NCBI RefSeq assembly: GCF_012927205.1 | Contig: NZ_JABBGC010000002.1 | Span: 62,001-126,000, forward strand | DNA length: 64,000 nt | From: Chitinophaga fulva | Lineage (GTDB): Bacteria; Bacteroidota; Bacteroidia; Chitinophagales; Chitinophagaceae | Direction of reading: 5' to 3' | In this document: piece after piece, positions 56,713-64,000 of the stretch | Layout of the letters: each line of letters opens with the position of its first letter | How positions within the stretch are numbered: the stretch's first letter is position 1 | Notes under the pieces: generated by a model | The model's input: the letters and a program-made list of their open reading frames with translations, nothing else | Databases searched by the model: none | Told to the model about the DNA's origin: nothing | Program-made: the position numbers and the translations under genes

Positions 56713-58122
56713 ATGAAAACAAGCAAACTGTTTAACCTCCCATCATGTGCAGTGTTCATGGCGGTTGTCTTATTTTATAGCTTCATCGGCGCGGGCTGTC
56801 GTAAAAACAATCAGACAGACGATGTGCTGTCGAAAGACAAAAGCAAGAATGGCCTGCTGCTGTCAGGCCGGGAATTTGACCTTGTCCCGGATGCCTACGG
56901 CTATTTGGTCGTGAATAATGCCAATAACTACTATCAACCAGGGGATATACTGAATCTGGTAGGCAATTTCACCAGTATCAATTTCTCTAATTTCAGTGGT
57001 TCTTCTGCTGCTCCGATTATTATCCGGAATGGCTCATCTGCTGCGACGACCATTGGTAATCCTTCCTGGAACGGTGGTTCCTGGGCAGAGGGAATTATAT
57101 TTGACAACTGTCACTATATCAAAGTCGGTGGCCGCAACAGTAAATCAGATTTTGTTATCAACGGTTCCTCTCAACCCTTGCGGGAGGCATATTTCGACCT
57201 GGTGCTGCGGAATCATACCGACAACATTGAAGTCACCAATCTGACGATCAACAACGGCGGTACCGGCATCTGGGCCAAAACAGATCCTTCATTGACTGAC
57301 ACCGCCAGCTGGTATCCCAACTCTACCATGAACAACCTGCGTATCCACGATATCACTATCAGCGGTACACTGAACGAGTCCATGTACATCGGTCATACCG
57401 CCACCTACTGGAACCTGAGCACCAATCAGCCTAAATATGATACGCTGTTTACACCCGGCCAGATCTACGTGCAGCCGATCAAGTGGTACAACGTCAAAAT
57501 CTATAACAACTATGTAACCGGCTCCGGTGCTGATGGCATCCAGACATCAGCCATCGATCTGCTGGAAGTGTATAACAATGAAGTCACCAATTGGGGGCTG
57601 CAACAAAATTTTGGTCATAACGGCGGTATCCTCATCGGTGGCCGTACTACCAACACCAATACGCATGACAACTACGTTCATGACGGATGGGGCGAGATGT
57701 GCCAGTTTTACGGTGCCGGCGGTGGCTATCATATTATCCATAACAACCTGTTCAGGGATAATCAGACAGAAAACAGCGGTATCAGCATGAGAGGCACAGA
57801 CAATGCCATTGTACAAATTACCAATAATACCATCGCCAAGTCCGGAGGCTCCCTGCTGCGTATCAATGGCTATACCGGTCAGACAGGTGCACAGATCGTG
57901 AATGCAAACGCCTTTATCCAGCCGAGAACGGGTGGTACTGGCGTCATTTATCCTTCTGCCTATATCTATCTGGAAAACGGCGGTGCTGCTACGGAAGGTA
58001 CCGGGGCTAATGCCAACACACGTTTCCTGACAGTGGCTGCAGCCAATGTGGATGTCAACAATTATTATCTGCCTAATCCGGGATCTCCGATGGGCGCATC
58101 AGGCTACAGGAAAATACCCTGA
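56713..58122 (+). CDS. Right-handed parallel beta-helix lipoprotein
   Basis: A 469-residue lipoprotein with lipobox GAGC (Cys about 29). From about 100 to 410 the sequence runs as short strands with Asn ladders (NIEVTNLTINNGGTGIWA, NVKIYNNYVTGSGADGIQTSAI, LEVYNNEVTNW, HNGGILIGGRTTNTNTHDNYVHDG, YHIIHNNLFRDNQTENSGISMRG), the hallmark of a right-handed parallel beta-helix as in pectate lyases and related polysaccharide lyases or hydrolases. No family-specific catalytic motif is clear, so the substrate is open. Its place after SusC/SusD suggests a surface enzyme for the same glycan. It stands alone between terminators. Confidence 0.85.
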   Translation: MKTSKLFNLPSCAVFMAVVLFYSFIGAGCRKNNQTDDVLSKDKSKNGLLLSGREFDLVPDAYGYLVVNNANNYYQPGDILNLVGNFTSINFSNFSGSSAAPIIIRNGSSAATTIGNPSWNGGSWAEGIIFDNCHYIKVGGRNSKSDFVINGSSQPLREAYFDLVLRNHTDNIEVTNLTINNGGTGIWAKTDPSLTDTASWYPNSTMNNLRIHDITISGTLNESMYIGHTATYWNLSTNQPKYDTLFTPGQIYVQPIKWYNVKIYNNYVTGSGADGIQTSAIDLLEVYNNEVTNWGLQQNFGHNGGILIGGRTTNTNTHDNYVHDGWGEMCQFYGAGGGYHIIHNNLFRDNQTENSGISMRGTDNAIVQITNNTIAKSGGSLLRINGYTGQTGAQIVNANAFIQPRTGGTGVIYPSAYIYLENGGAATEGTGANANTRFLTVAAANVDVNNYYLPNPGSPMGASGYRKIP

Positions 58123-58207
58123 TCATTTGCCTGAATAATAATGGGAGAGGGGATAAATAAAAAGGGGATTGCTGTTAATCTGATATTACACCATGAAGCT
58201 GAACTAT

Positions 58208-58236
58208 AAAAAAGGCCGCACTGTGCGGCCTTTTTT
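58208..58236. terminator. Bidirectional intrinsic terminator
   Basis: A 13-bp stem (58208-58220 with 58224-58236) with A-run and T-run flanks between convergent genes; it works on both strands. Confidence 0.92.
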
Positions 58237-58243
58237 ATATTAA

Positions 58244-59002
58244 TTATTTTTCTCCATTCAGCTGGTGCATCGTTTGTACAACAAAGCTGTAATGTTCCTC
58301 CACAGGAACTTTCCCTCTGTGAACGGTATTAATGTCTTTACCTTCTTTCGTCCAGAGCATGGGGTAGAAACTAAAGACTTCATTGCCGTCGAGCGTGGAT
58401 ACTTCCTGTTGCCAGTCTTTCCAGCGAAGGTTATGATAGAATTCTGCTAAATCCCCTTCAAAACAAAACAGCAGAAATTCGGTATAGGTCAGATCGAGTG
58501 GTTCCCATGCTAAAGCAGATGGGTCGAAGTAGTACGTCTTACCCATGTCTTTACCGAGGCCGCCGCCGTTAATCGCGAAAAAACCACCGGCAGCGTCGTC
58601 TGCCACTAAGATAAAGCCTGTGTTGCCCTCGGGGAACAGTGTTTTACCAGCGTTCCAGGTCTGGAGCGTCCTGTTTAGTTTAGTGTGCCCCGAGCCTAAA
58701 ATCCTTATCCAGCCATGATCTACCAGTATGCCGCCACTGTTGAAAATGATGGCGCCCATAGGGGAACGGGTGGTCACCTGTGCTTCGTACAAGGTTTCCC
58801 TGGCTTTGTTTTCCGTAACAGGCAGGACTTCTACCTTATTGGTGGCACTGTCGATCCAGGAGGTAACATGTTCCCAACCGGGTTCTTTGGTGTTGATCAA
58901 TTCTTCCAATGGTCTTTTGGGAGCCTGCGCAGCGACGTTGGTGGCAAACAAGCAGGCAACACCGAGCAATTGTAATGGGTGGTTCAAACGATGATCATTC
59001 AT
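58244..59002 (-). CDS. DUF2625-family exported protein
   Basis: A 252-residue protein with a weak signal peptide (LLGVACLFATNVAAQ). The body matches my memory of the DUF2625 family: PLEELINTKEPGWEHVTSWI near the start, then GAIIFNSGGILVDHGWIRILGSG, FILVADDAAGGFFAINGGG, GKTYYFDPSALAWEPLDLTYTEFLLFCF and FYPMLWTKEGKD. The function of the family is not known. The gene ends 7 bp from the shared terminator and starts 45 bp after the MFS gene on the same strand, so it may be co-transcribed with it. Confidence 0.8.
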   Translation of the reverse strand: MNDHRLNHPLQLLGVACLFATNVAAQAPKRPLEELINTKEPGWEHVTSWIDSATNKVEVLPVTENKARETLYEAQVTTRSPMGAIIFNSGGILVDHGWIRILGSGHTKLNRTLQTWNAGKTLFPEGNTGFILVADDAAGGFFAINGGGLGKDMGKTYYFDPSALAWEPLDLTYTEFLLFCFEGDLAEFYHNLRWKDWQQEVSTLDGNEVFSFYPMLWTKEGKDINTVHRGKVPVEEHYSFVVQTMHQLNGEK

Positions 59003-59047
59003 AATAGCGCGAAAAAATCTGTTCTGCGCAAAGTAAATGAATCCGGT

Positions 59048-60295
59048 TTATAGTCTGGGATTATTTTCTTTCATGCGGAATAATACCACCACACCTGACA
59101 GGAAGGTAATGATGCCTGCAATATGCACGGCCCATACCAGTCCGAGGAAGTTGGCCACAATACCCGCCATCAGCGCGCCTGCTGCGTAACCAATGTCCCG
59201 CCAGAAACGATAAACGCCCAGTGATGATGCCCGCCAGGAGGGATGTGCCGCATCGCTGACGGCCGCCAGCAGCGCGGGATACACCATTGCTGTGCCAATG
59301 CCCAGCAGTACAGAACCTGCCAGCCCGGATGTGAGCGGGGGAAAGAATGCCAGTCCGATGACCACATGTCCCAATGCCTGTACAAACATGCCCCATACGA
59401 TCAGCGGCTTGCGGCCAATCTTATCGGCCAGCGGCCCGGTGATGACCTGCCCTAAGCCCCACACGAACGGATATACGGCTTTTATCCAGCCAACGCCTTC
59501 CAGGCCAACGCCGGCAGATATGAATAACAAAGGGAAGACGCCCCAGGACATGCCGTCGTTCAGGTTATTGATCAGCCCTGCCTGTGAAACGGCAAAGAGG
59601 TTCCTGTTCTTAATGGACGTTTCCCGGAACACCCATAACAAATCGGGTTTGTGAAACTTCTCTCCCGGCAGGTTTTGTTGTGCTACCAGGGCGGATTCCA
59701 GGCGGGCATGCTGCCGCGTGTCCCTGATCACCAGTATGGATAATATCAGTCCGGCGATGGTGTAAAAAATACCGATATAAAAAGGCGCTGGTCTTAGTCC
59801 GTAGTGTGCTGCGAGATACCCTGTGAGCAAGGCTGTCAGCCCCACTGCGCCATAACCGGCTGCTTCGTTCAGGCCCATGGCCAGTCCACGTTTTTTCGGG
59901 CCTACGAGGTCTATTTTCATGTTGACCGTCATAGACCAGGCCAGTCCCTGACTGACGCCCAACAGCACATTGGCCACAATGATCCAGTTCCACGACGGTC
60001 CCCAGGCCAGTAGGAAAGGTACCGGCAGCCCTACGAGCCAGCCGGCAATGAGTACGCGCTTCCGGGTGTATTTGTCGGCCAGCACGCCGGAAACAAGATT
60101 GGTAAATGCTTTCACCACCCCAAAAGCGATGATAAAGGAAAACACCACGATGTCTGACCCGATCTTAAATTCTTCTGTGCCCACCAGTGGTACCACTGTC
60201 CGTTCAAGGCCCACCATCCCGCCTACCAGTATGTTGACCAGCACCAGCAGGGTGAACTGTTGCCAGTTTTCCTTTAATCCTAATTTGATGTCCAT
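59048..60295 (-). CDS. Major facilitator superfamily transporter
   Basis: A 415-residue inner-membrane transporter with about 12 hydrophobic helices. The loop after helix 2 reads GVLADKYTRKRVLIAG and the second-half equivalent GPLADKIGRKPLIVWG, the MFS signature in both halves. The substrate is unknown; the layout is that of drug or metabolite exporters. I start it at 60295 (MDIKLGLKENW): the upstream ATG at 60334 sits at the predicted transcription start from the TATCTTTG box at 60349-60342, whereas 60295 leaves a 40-nt leader. A perfect 38-bp palindrome covers the promoter, so expression is probably repressed until an inducer is present. Confidence 0.93.
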   Translation of the reverse strand: MDIKLGLKENWQQFTLLVLVNILVGGMVGLERTVVPLVGTEEFKIGSDIVVFSFIIAFGVVKAFTNLVSGVLADKYTRKRVLIAGWLVGLPVPFLLAWGPSWNWIIVANVLLGVSQGLAWSMTVNMKIDLVGPKKRGLAMGLNEAAGYGAVGLTALLTGYLAAHYGLRPAPFYIGIFYTIAGLILSILVIRDTRQHARLESALVAQQNLPGEKFHKPDLLWVFRETSIKNRNLFAVSQAGLINNLNDGMSWGVFPLLFISAGVGLEGVGWIKAVYPFVWGLGQVITGPLADKIGRKPLIVWGMFVQALGHVVIGLAFFPPLTSGLAGSVLLGIGTAMVYPALLAAVSDAAHPSWRASSLGVYRFWRDIGYAAGALMAGIVANFLGLVWAVHIAGIITFLSGVVVLFRMKENNPRL

Positions 60296-60341
60296 GATGA
60301 TCCTACGGTGATTGTTATGGGTATAATCCGTCACTAAACCG

Positions 60342-60394
60342 CAAAGATATTAAATGCACTCGTCTATTCAATAAATTTATTGAATAGACGAGTG
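60342..60394 (-). promoter_or_regulatory. MFS gene promoter with perfect 38-bp palindromic operator
   Basis: Reading leftward, TATCTTTG (60349-60342) is an exact TAnnTTTG box. Seven bases upstream lies a perfect palindrome (60357-60375 with 60376-60394, arms CACTCGTCTATTCAATAAA). With a 19-nt spacer the -33 element (TATTG) falls inside the palindrome. This fits a repressor site. In RNA it could also fold as a terminator for the PepSY operon ending at 60428. Confidence 0.6.
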
Positions 60395-60427
60395 GGGCTA
60401 TCATGGAAGCGATAGTACCGTCTTTAA

Positions 60428-60607
60428 TTAATCCTTTATTTTTGTTGGGTAGCACCAGTACCTGATCATCAGTACCACCGGTATTTCCAAAGCTATCCAG
60501 GAATATATATCCCAGATACCATCGCCTACCAGCGCCGCAATCAGTCCGGAGAGGGTAAGAACAGCTATTAGTATCGGTTTAAGCCATAACCTGGAAAAAT
60601 TATTCAT
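60428..60607 (-). CDS. 59-residue membrane peptide following the PepSY gene
   Basis: Starting at 60607 (MNNFSRLWLKPILIAV) gives a 59-residue peptide with two likely membrane helices (about 9-27 and 32-50) and a basic tail (CYPTKIKD). The start overlaps the last 8 bases of the PepSY gene, so the two are translationally coupled. A longer frame from 60715 exists but overlaps the PepSY gene by 116 bp and is less likely. I do not know a function; a small partner of the PepSY protein is plausible. Confidence 0.75.
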   Translation of the reverse strand: MNNFSRLWLKPILIAVLTLSGLIAALVGDGIWDIYSWIALEIPVVLMIRYWCYPTKIKD

Positions 60608-61739
60608 TTTCTGCTGCGATTTTTTCCAGTCTGTTCCATTGTAATCTGGCGGCATTCCTGCGCTCAAACCACAAATACAGACCAGTAATAAGAATAACGA
60701 TAGTAGCGAAGTCAAACAACGCCCAGATGATTTTCAGCGGCATACCGCCATAGTCGCCGAAATGCAGCGGCTCCGACAGGAACAGCGTGTTTACATACCA
60801 TGGCATCTTCCGGAGGTCGGTCAGTTTGCCGGTCTGTGCATCCACCAATGCAGGTGTCAGCAGCCGGGAAGTAAGGGCTGTATTCCCTTTCATGAACACG
60901 GCATAGTGGTGTTTGCTGGAGAACATCGTGCCCGGATAGGTGATGATACGCGGCTCCATATCCGGCGCTGCGGCTTGTGCCACTACCATGGCGCTGTCCA
61001 GCGAGGCCAGTTTGCCCTGATAGGGCTGCTGGTGCGCATAAGGTGCTACCATCTCTTTCAGCTGTCCCTGCTGCCACATGAACAACACCACATCAGACAT
61101 CGTGTTAATGATACCGGTAAATCCTACTACGCTGGCCCATGCAAGGGTAACGATCCCCAGCAGGTTGTGCGTGTCCAGCCATTGCAGCCGCCTGGACTTG
61201 TATTTGCGTACCATGCCGAAATCATACTTCTTCATGATACGGCCATACAACACGATACCGGAAATAATGGCCACCATGAAAAGGATGCCCATCAGCCCAA
61301 GAAACAACTTGCCGCCGATGCCCAGGAATATATTGGTATGGACCTTCAATATCACGGCCATAACGCCGTCTGTGGAGGGTTTGCTCAGCACTTCGCCGGT
61401 GTACAGGTTCAGCATGGCATACTTGCTCTGCTCCGGCGGGGCATCTGGTTTGGGCGCCAGGTCAAAGATCACCTTGTTACGGTCTTCTTCGTCCCAGAAA
61501 ACATAACGGATATGATTGCCGGGATACTGTGCGGAAGCGGCAACTGCCAGAGAATCGAGCGACAATGGCTGCGCGCCTGGTGGAATGTCGGCCACCACCT
61601 GTTTTTCCAGTACTTTGTCCAGCTCTTCGTGAAAGATGAGCGGCAAGCCGGTTACACACAGCATCAGCAGGAACAGGGTACAGATAAGGCTGCTCCATTT
61701 ATGCCAGTTGAACCATCGTTTAGCGGTTTTGATATCCAT
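60600..61739 (-). CDS. PepSY-domain iron-regulated-type membrane protein
   Basis: A 379-residue PepSY-associated membrane protein (PiuB/SypM-like). There are four likely membrane helices: near 15-35 (SSLICTLFLLMLCVTGLPLIF), 140-163 (FLGLMGILFMVAIISGIVLYGRI), 190-212 (LLGIVTLAWASVVGFTGIINTM) and 343-362 (IIWALFDFATIVILITGLYLW). His pairs such as W-F-N-W-H-K-W near the start and DTHNLLG before helix 3 could bind heme. Such proteins are linked to iron uptake and ferric reduction. It is the first gene of a two-gene unit with the 59-residue peptide. Confidence 0.9.
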   Translation of the reverse strand: MDIKTAKRWFNWHKWSSLICTLFLLMLCVTGLPLIFHEELDKVLEKQVVADIPPGAQPLSLDSLAVAASAQYPGNHIRYVFWDEEDRNKVIFDLAPKPDAPPEQSKYAMLNLYTGEVLSKPSTDGVMAVILKVHTNIFLGIGGKLFLGLMGILFMVAIISGIVLYGRIMKKYDFGMVRKYKSRRLQWLDTHNLLGIVTLAWASVVGFTGIINTMSDVVLFMWQQGQLKEMVAPYAHQQPYQGKLASLDSAMVVAQAAAPDMEPRIITYPGTMFSSKHHYAVFMKGNTALTSRLLTPALVDAQTGKLTDLRKMPWYVNTLFLSEPLHFGDYGGMPLKIIWALFDFATIVILITGLYLWFERRNAARLQWNRLEKIAAENE

Positions 61740-61984
61740 GAAGTATTAATTGTCCAATTTGAAGAAGCCGGAAATAAGCGCTCCACCATGAATAGGGATA
61801 TGAGTTGCAAAAATGCAAATCGGATCAACGCTGCTGGTAACGAGATTGGGAAAATAATTTATCCAATCGGGAAATTTAGGTATCTTGAAAACGGATTGAT
61901 CACCCGAAAACCGCAACAGTACCAGATCTCGTCTTGTGCCGCATTTTGTCGTTTTTTTCCAAACAGGCAACATCACCCTTTATA

Positions 61985-61992
61985 TATTTTTG
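61985..61992 (+). promoter_or_regulatory. Candidate -7 box (TATTTTTG) of the VOC gene
   Basis: An exact TAnnTTTG match 18 bp before the ATG at 62010; the leader would be very short. No TTTG is seen at the right spacing upstream. The 270-bp divergent gap (61740-62009) otherwise shows nothing distinctive. Confidence 0.4.
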
Positions 61993-62009
61993 CAAAAACA
62001 CTTCTATCC

Positions 62010-62363
62010 ATGACAGCAAACAAATTAAAACACGAACAGGTACAGTACCTGGAGTTTCTTACGAAAGACATTGAGCGCGCTAAAGAGTTTTATCATAAGA
62101 GTTTTGGCTGGAAGTTCGTCGGTTATGGTCCGGACTATACGGCATTCGGAGGAGATTATGTAGATGGTGGCTTCACTACGGGGGAACCGGTAAAAGGCTC
62201 GGTGCTGGTGGTGCTGTATTTCGATGACCTGGAGGCGACCAAAGCAAAGGTGATAGCGGCAGGAGGGAAGATCGTAAAAGATGTCTTCAGCTTTCCCGGC
62301 GGCCAGCGGTTCCACTTCCAGGACCCCGACGGATATGAACTGGCGGTCTGGGCCACGGTGTAA
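62010..62363 (+). CDS. VOC-family (glyoxalase/bleomycin-resistance-like) protein
   Basis: A 117-residue single-domain VOC protein: VQYLEFLTKDIERAKEFYHKSFGWKF at the start, a central SVLVVLYFDDLEATKAKVIAAGGKI, and FHFQDPDGYELAVWATV at the end. The usual first metal ligand His is E here (YLEFLTKD), so metal binding is uncertain. The start at 62010 is chosen because the longer open frame upstream is non-coding (antisense to the PepSY gene). Function unknown. Confidence 0.88.
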   Translation: MTANKLKHEQVQYLEFLTKDIERAKEFYHKSFGWKFVGYGPDYTAFGGDYVDGGFTTGEPVKGSVLVVLYFDDLEATKAKVIAAGGKIVKDVFSFPGGQRFHFQDPDGYELAVWATV

Positions 62364-62380
62364 TAGCAGTAAACTAATTG

Positions 62381-62415
62381 AAAAGGTTGTAAGTCAGAAG
62401 CTTACAACCTTTTTT
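62381..62415 (+). terminator. Intrinsic terminator
   Basis: A 13-bp stem (62381-62393 with 62401-62413), a 7-nt loop and a T-run to 62415. Confidence 0.9.
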
Positions 62416-62481
62416 GTTGATGGAAGCGGTTTTTATATCTTCATCCACAGATCGGTACATTTCCCCGTTTCATCGACACTC

Positions 62482-63552
62482 ATGAAAAATAACCCTGCTG
62501 CTTCCCTTAATTTGTATATGTTATCCTGGAAAGCCCCTCAAATCTGTATTCACATCGTCTGTTGCTTGTTGTTTATGATATTCCCGTTGTTGTTCATGTC
62601 TAACGGGAAGGGGTATACCGAACTGATAGCGCCTGCCACACACTACAGTTATTGGCTGTTCTGCAGCTGTTACATCTGCCTGTTCTATTTCAATCGCTAT
62701 TACCTGATGCCCGGATTCTTTATTCCGGGCAGATATGGTGGTTATGCAGCCATGGCCGTGGCGCTGTGTACGGGTATCTTTTTCCTGCAACCGTTTGACC
62801 GGCTCCTGCGGCAGAAATGGGCGGTGCCGCCGGAAGGAGCGGAGTGGGTATATGTGCCGCCGGTCATCGATATCACCAGCCTCTTTATCTTCTTTATGAT
62901 CATGGCGCTGGGCGCGGCCATTACCACTACGCGCCGCTGGCAACTGACGGAGCAACGCGCGCTCACAGCAGAGCGGGAGAAGATCAGGGCGGAGCTGTCT
63001 TTCCTGAAAGCACAGGTACATCCGCATTTTCTGTATAATACGCTCAACAATATTTATACCCTTGCGCTGACAAAAAATAATTACACTGCGGACAGTATTC
63101 TGCGCTTATCGAATATTATGCGTTACATTACGGACGACGTGATCGCTGACTATGTGCCGCTTCCGCAGGAAGAGGCCTGTATCCGTGATTACATCGCCCT
63201 GCAACAGCTTCGTCTTCGGCCGGGAACGGTGGATTACCAGGTCTCCGGGGAGATGGAACATAAGCTGATAAGCCCGCTGATACTGATGACGTTCGTGGAA
63301 AATGTGTTTAAGTACGGCATCAGTAAACATCTGCCGGTACCGGTTACTATCCGCCTGAGCATTAAGGACCATCAGATTGATTTTTTTTGCTGTAACCGTA
63401 TCTTCCGGGAACCCGCGCCGGTCAACAGCTGCGGGGTGGGCATTGCCAATACGAGGCAACGGCTGGCATTACTGTATCCACAAAAACATGTACTGGATAT
63501 AACTACAGATAACAACCTATATACCGTCAGACTGACATTACTGACAGATTAA
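62482..63552 (+). CDS. LytS-type sensor histidine kinase
   Basis: A 356-residue membrane histidine kinase. Four hydrophobic segments lie in the first half (about 17-35, 52-70, 85-103 and 130-148), then a short coil (LTEQRALTAEREKIRAELSFLKAQ) leads to the kinase block QVHPHFLYNTLNNIY with the likely phospho-His at 182 (PHFLYN). The ATPase part has LILMTFVENVFKYGI (N box) and GVGIANTRQRL (G box). ATG at 62482 follows the VOC terminator and gives a sensible N-terminus; the longer frame from 62281 overlaps the VOC gene. It pairs with the response regulator 31 bp downstream. Confidence 0.95.
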   Translation: MKNNPAASLNLYMLSWKAPQICIHIVCCLLFMIFPLLFMSNGKGYTELIAPATHYSYWLFCSCYICLFYFNRYYLMPGFFIPGRYGGYAAMAVALCTGIFFLQPFDRLLRQKWAVPPEGAEWVYVPPVIDITSLFIFFMIMALGAAITTTRRWQLTEQRALTAEREKIRAELSFLKAQVHPHFLYNTLNNIYTLALTKNNYTADSILRLSNIMRYITDDVIADYVPLPQEEACIRDYIALQQLRLRPGTVDYQVSGEMEHKLISPLILMTFVENVFKYGISKHLPVPVTIRLSIKDHQIDFFCCNRIFREPAPVNSCGVGIANTRQRLALLYPQKHVLDITTDNNLYTVRLTLLTD

Positions 63553-63583
63553 CCCGTACGAACCATTTACTTCATTCACCTAT

Positions 63584-64000
63584 ATGAAGATTAGAGCCAT
63601 CGCTATAGATGATGAACCGCTTGCACTGGAGCTGATCAGGAACTACACCGCGCAGTTCCCCGCTTTACAGCTATTGCAGACTTTCGACGACGCGCTTTCA
63701 GGCGCTGAATTCCTCCGTTGCCGTCCGGTAGATCTGCTGTTCATCGATATCAATATGCCTGATATCACCGGCATCGACCTGGTCCGTTCACTGGAAGAAA
63801 AGCCCATGGTCATTTTCACGACGGCGCATAAACGATTTGCCCATGAGGGGTTTGAACTGGAGGCGCTGGACTACCTGCTGAAGCCTATCAGCATGGAGCG
63901 GTTTTCAAGGACCATGCAGAAAACGATGATGCAGTACCACTACAAACAGGCTGCTGTAGCGCCGCGGGAGCCGGAGTCCTTTTTCGTATATGCGGAATAC
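63584..64000 (+). CDS. LytTR-type response regulator, 3'-truncated by window edge
   Basis: The first 139 residues of a response regulator. The receiver domain is complete: acidic pair D9/D10 (AIDDEPLA), phospho-acceptor D55 (LLFIDINMPD), T79/T80 (VIFTTAHKRF) and K100 (YLLKPIS). The C-terminal part, expected to be a LytTR DNA-binding domain given the LytS-type kinase just upstream, is cut off by the window. Confidence 0.93.
   Translation, partial: MKIRAIAIDDEPLALELIRNYTAQFPALQLLQTFDDALSGAEFLRCRPVDLLFIDINMPDITGIDLVRSLEEKPMVIFTTAHKRFAHEGFELEALDYLLKPISMERFSRTMQKTMMQYHYKQAAVAPREPESFFVYAEY

Noticed and set aside
60762..62009. A long rightward open frame (over 400 codons) running through the PepSY region into the VOC gene
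   Set aside because: It is antisense to the clear PepSY gene, is rich in His, Gln and Arg without domain logic, and only its last 117 residues (from 62010) are a real protein.
62281..62481. N-terminal extension of the histidine kinase
   Set aside because: It overlaps the VOC gene and crosses a strong terminator; ATG 62482 is sufficient.
1..64000. tRNA, rRNA, insertion sequences and attachment sites
   Set aside because: I saw no cloverleaf-like tRNA, no rRNA stretch, no transposase and no flanking repeats; a covariance-model scan could still find a small RNA in the gaps.

Overview
The window looks like a chromosome segment of a Bacteroidota soil bacterium, most likely Chitinophaga or a close relative. 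The signs are two SusC/SusD pairs, an ECF sigma/FecR/SusC cassette, lipoproteins with lipoboxes, promoters of the TTTG-N19-TAnnTTTG type, a LytS/LytTR two-component pair, and almost no Shine-Dalgarno sequences. The genus is inferred from protein style, not from a marker gene.

Region 1 (1-26.8 kb) is the 3' part of a non-ribosomal peptide synthetase (NRPS) operon: three synthetase genes (the first cut by the window edge) and a TauD/SyrP-like dioxygenase, closed by a 22-bp-stem hairpin. Reading the A-domain pocket residues by eye, the visible assembly order is Thr (in an A domain interrupted by an FkbM-type methyltransferase, followed by an epimerase), a basic residue (diaminobutyrate-like), the same basic residue, Asp, Gly, Asp, Thr, thioesterase. 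The first and last Thr A domains are about 97% identical over 1,339 bp, which points to recent internal duplication or gene conversion. The dioxygenase beside two Asp modules suggests beta-hydroxy-Asp, hence a metal-binding lipopeptide or depsipeptide. The upstream modules lie outside the window.

Region 2 (27-39.6 kb) holds a small membrane protein, a small secreted protein, a lipoprotein with an eqolisin-like sandwich domain, then a carbohydrate-uptake locus: ECF sigma factor, FecR anti-sigma, SusC with an STN signalling domain, SusD, a GxGYxYP putative glycoside hydrolase and, convergent to it, a polysaccharide-lyase-like lipoprotein with a beta/gamma-crystallin tail.

Region 3 (39.6-43.5 kb) starts with an AT-rich two-gene unit (PIN-domain protein plus a 307-residue partner, overlapping as TAATG) with a perfect 18-bp palindrome upstream; it resembles a toxin-antitoxin module with an unfamiliar partner. 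Next come a Fur-family regulator and a divergent RidA-like lipoprotein/DinB pair that share interleaved promoters made of TTATTGC half-sites, and an AraC regulator.

Region 4 (43.7-58.1 kb) is a catabolic operon: sugar epimerase/isomerase, enolase-superfamily dehydratase, VOC protein, 2-hydroxyacid dehydrogenase, ThuA protein and a large SGNH/beta-propeller/cytochrome c lipoprotein. It is followed by a second SusC/SusD pair (without STN) and a beta-helix lipoprotein. It is probably controlled by the divergent AraC regulator and appears to serve uptake and oxidation of a sugar or sugar acid.

Region 5 (58.2-64 kb) contains a DUF2625 protein, an MFS exporter with a perfect 38-bp palindrome over its promoter, a PepSY membrane protein with an overlapping 59-residue membrane peptide, a VOC protein, and a LytS-type histidine kinase with its LytTR-type response regulator, cut by the right edge. 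I saw no tRNA, rRNA, CRISPR array or insertion sequence.
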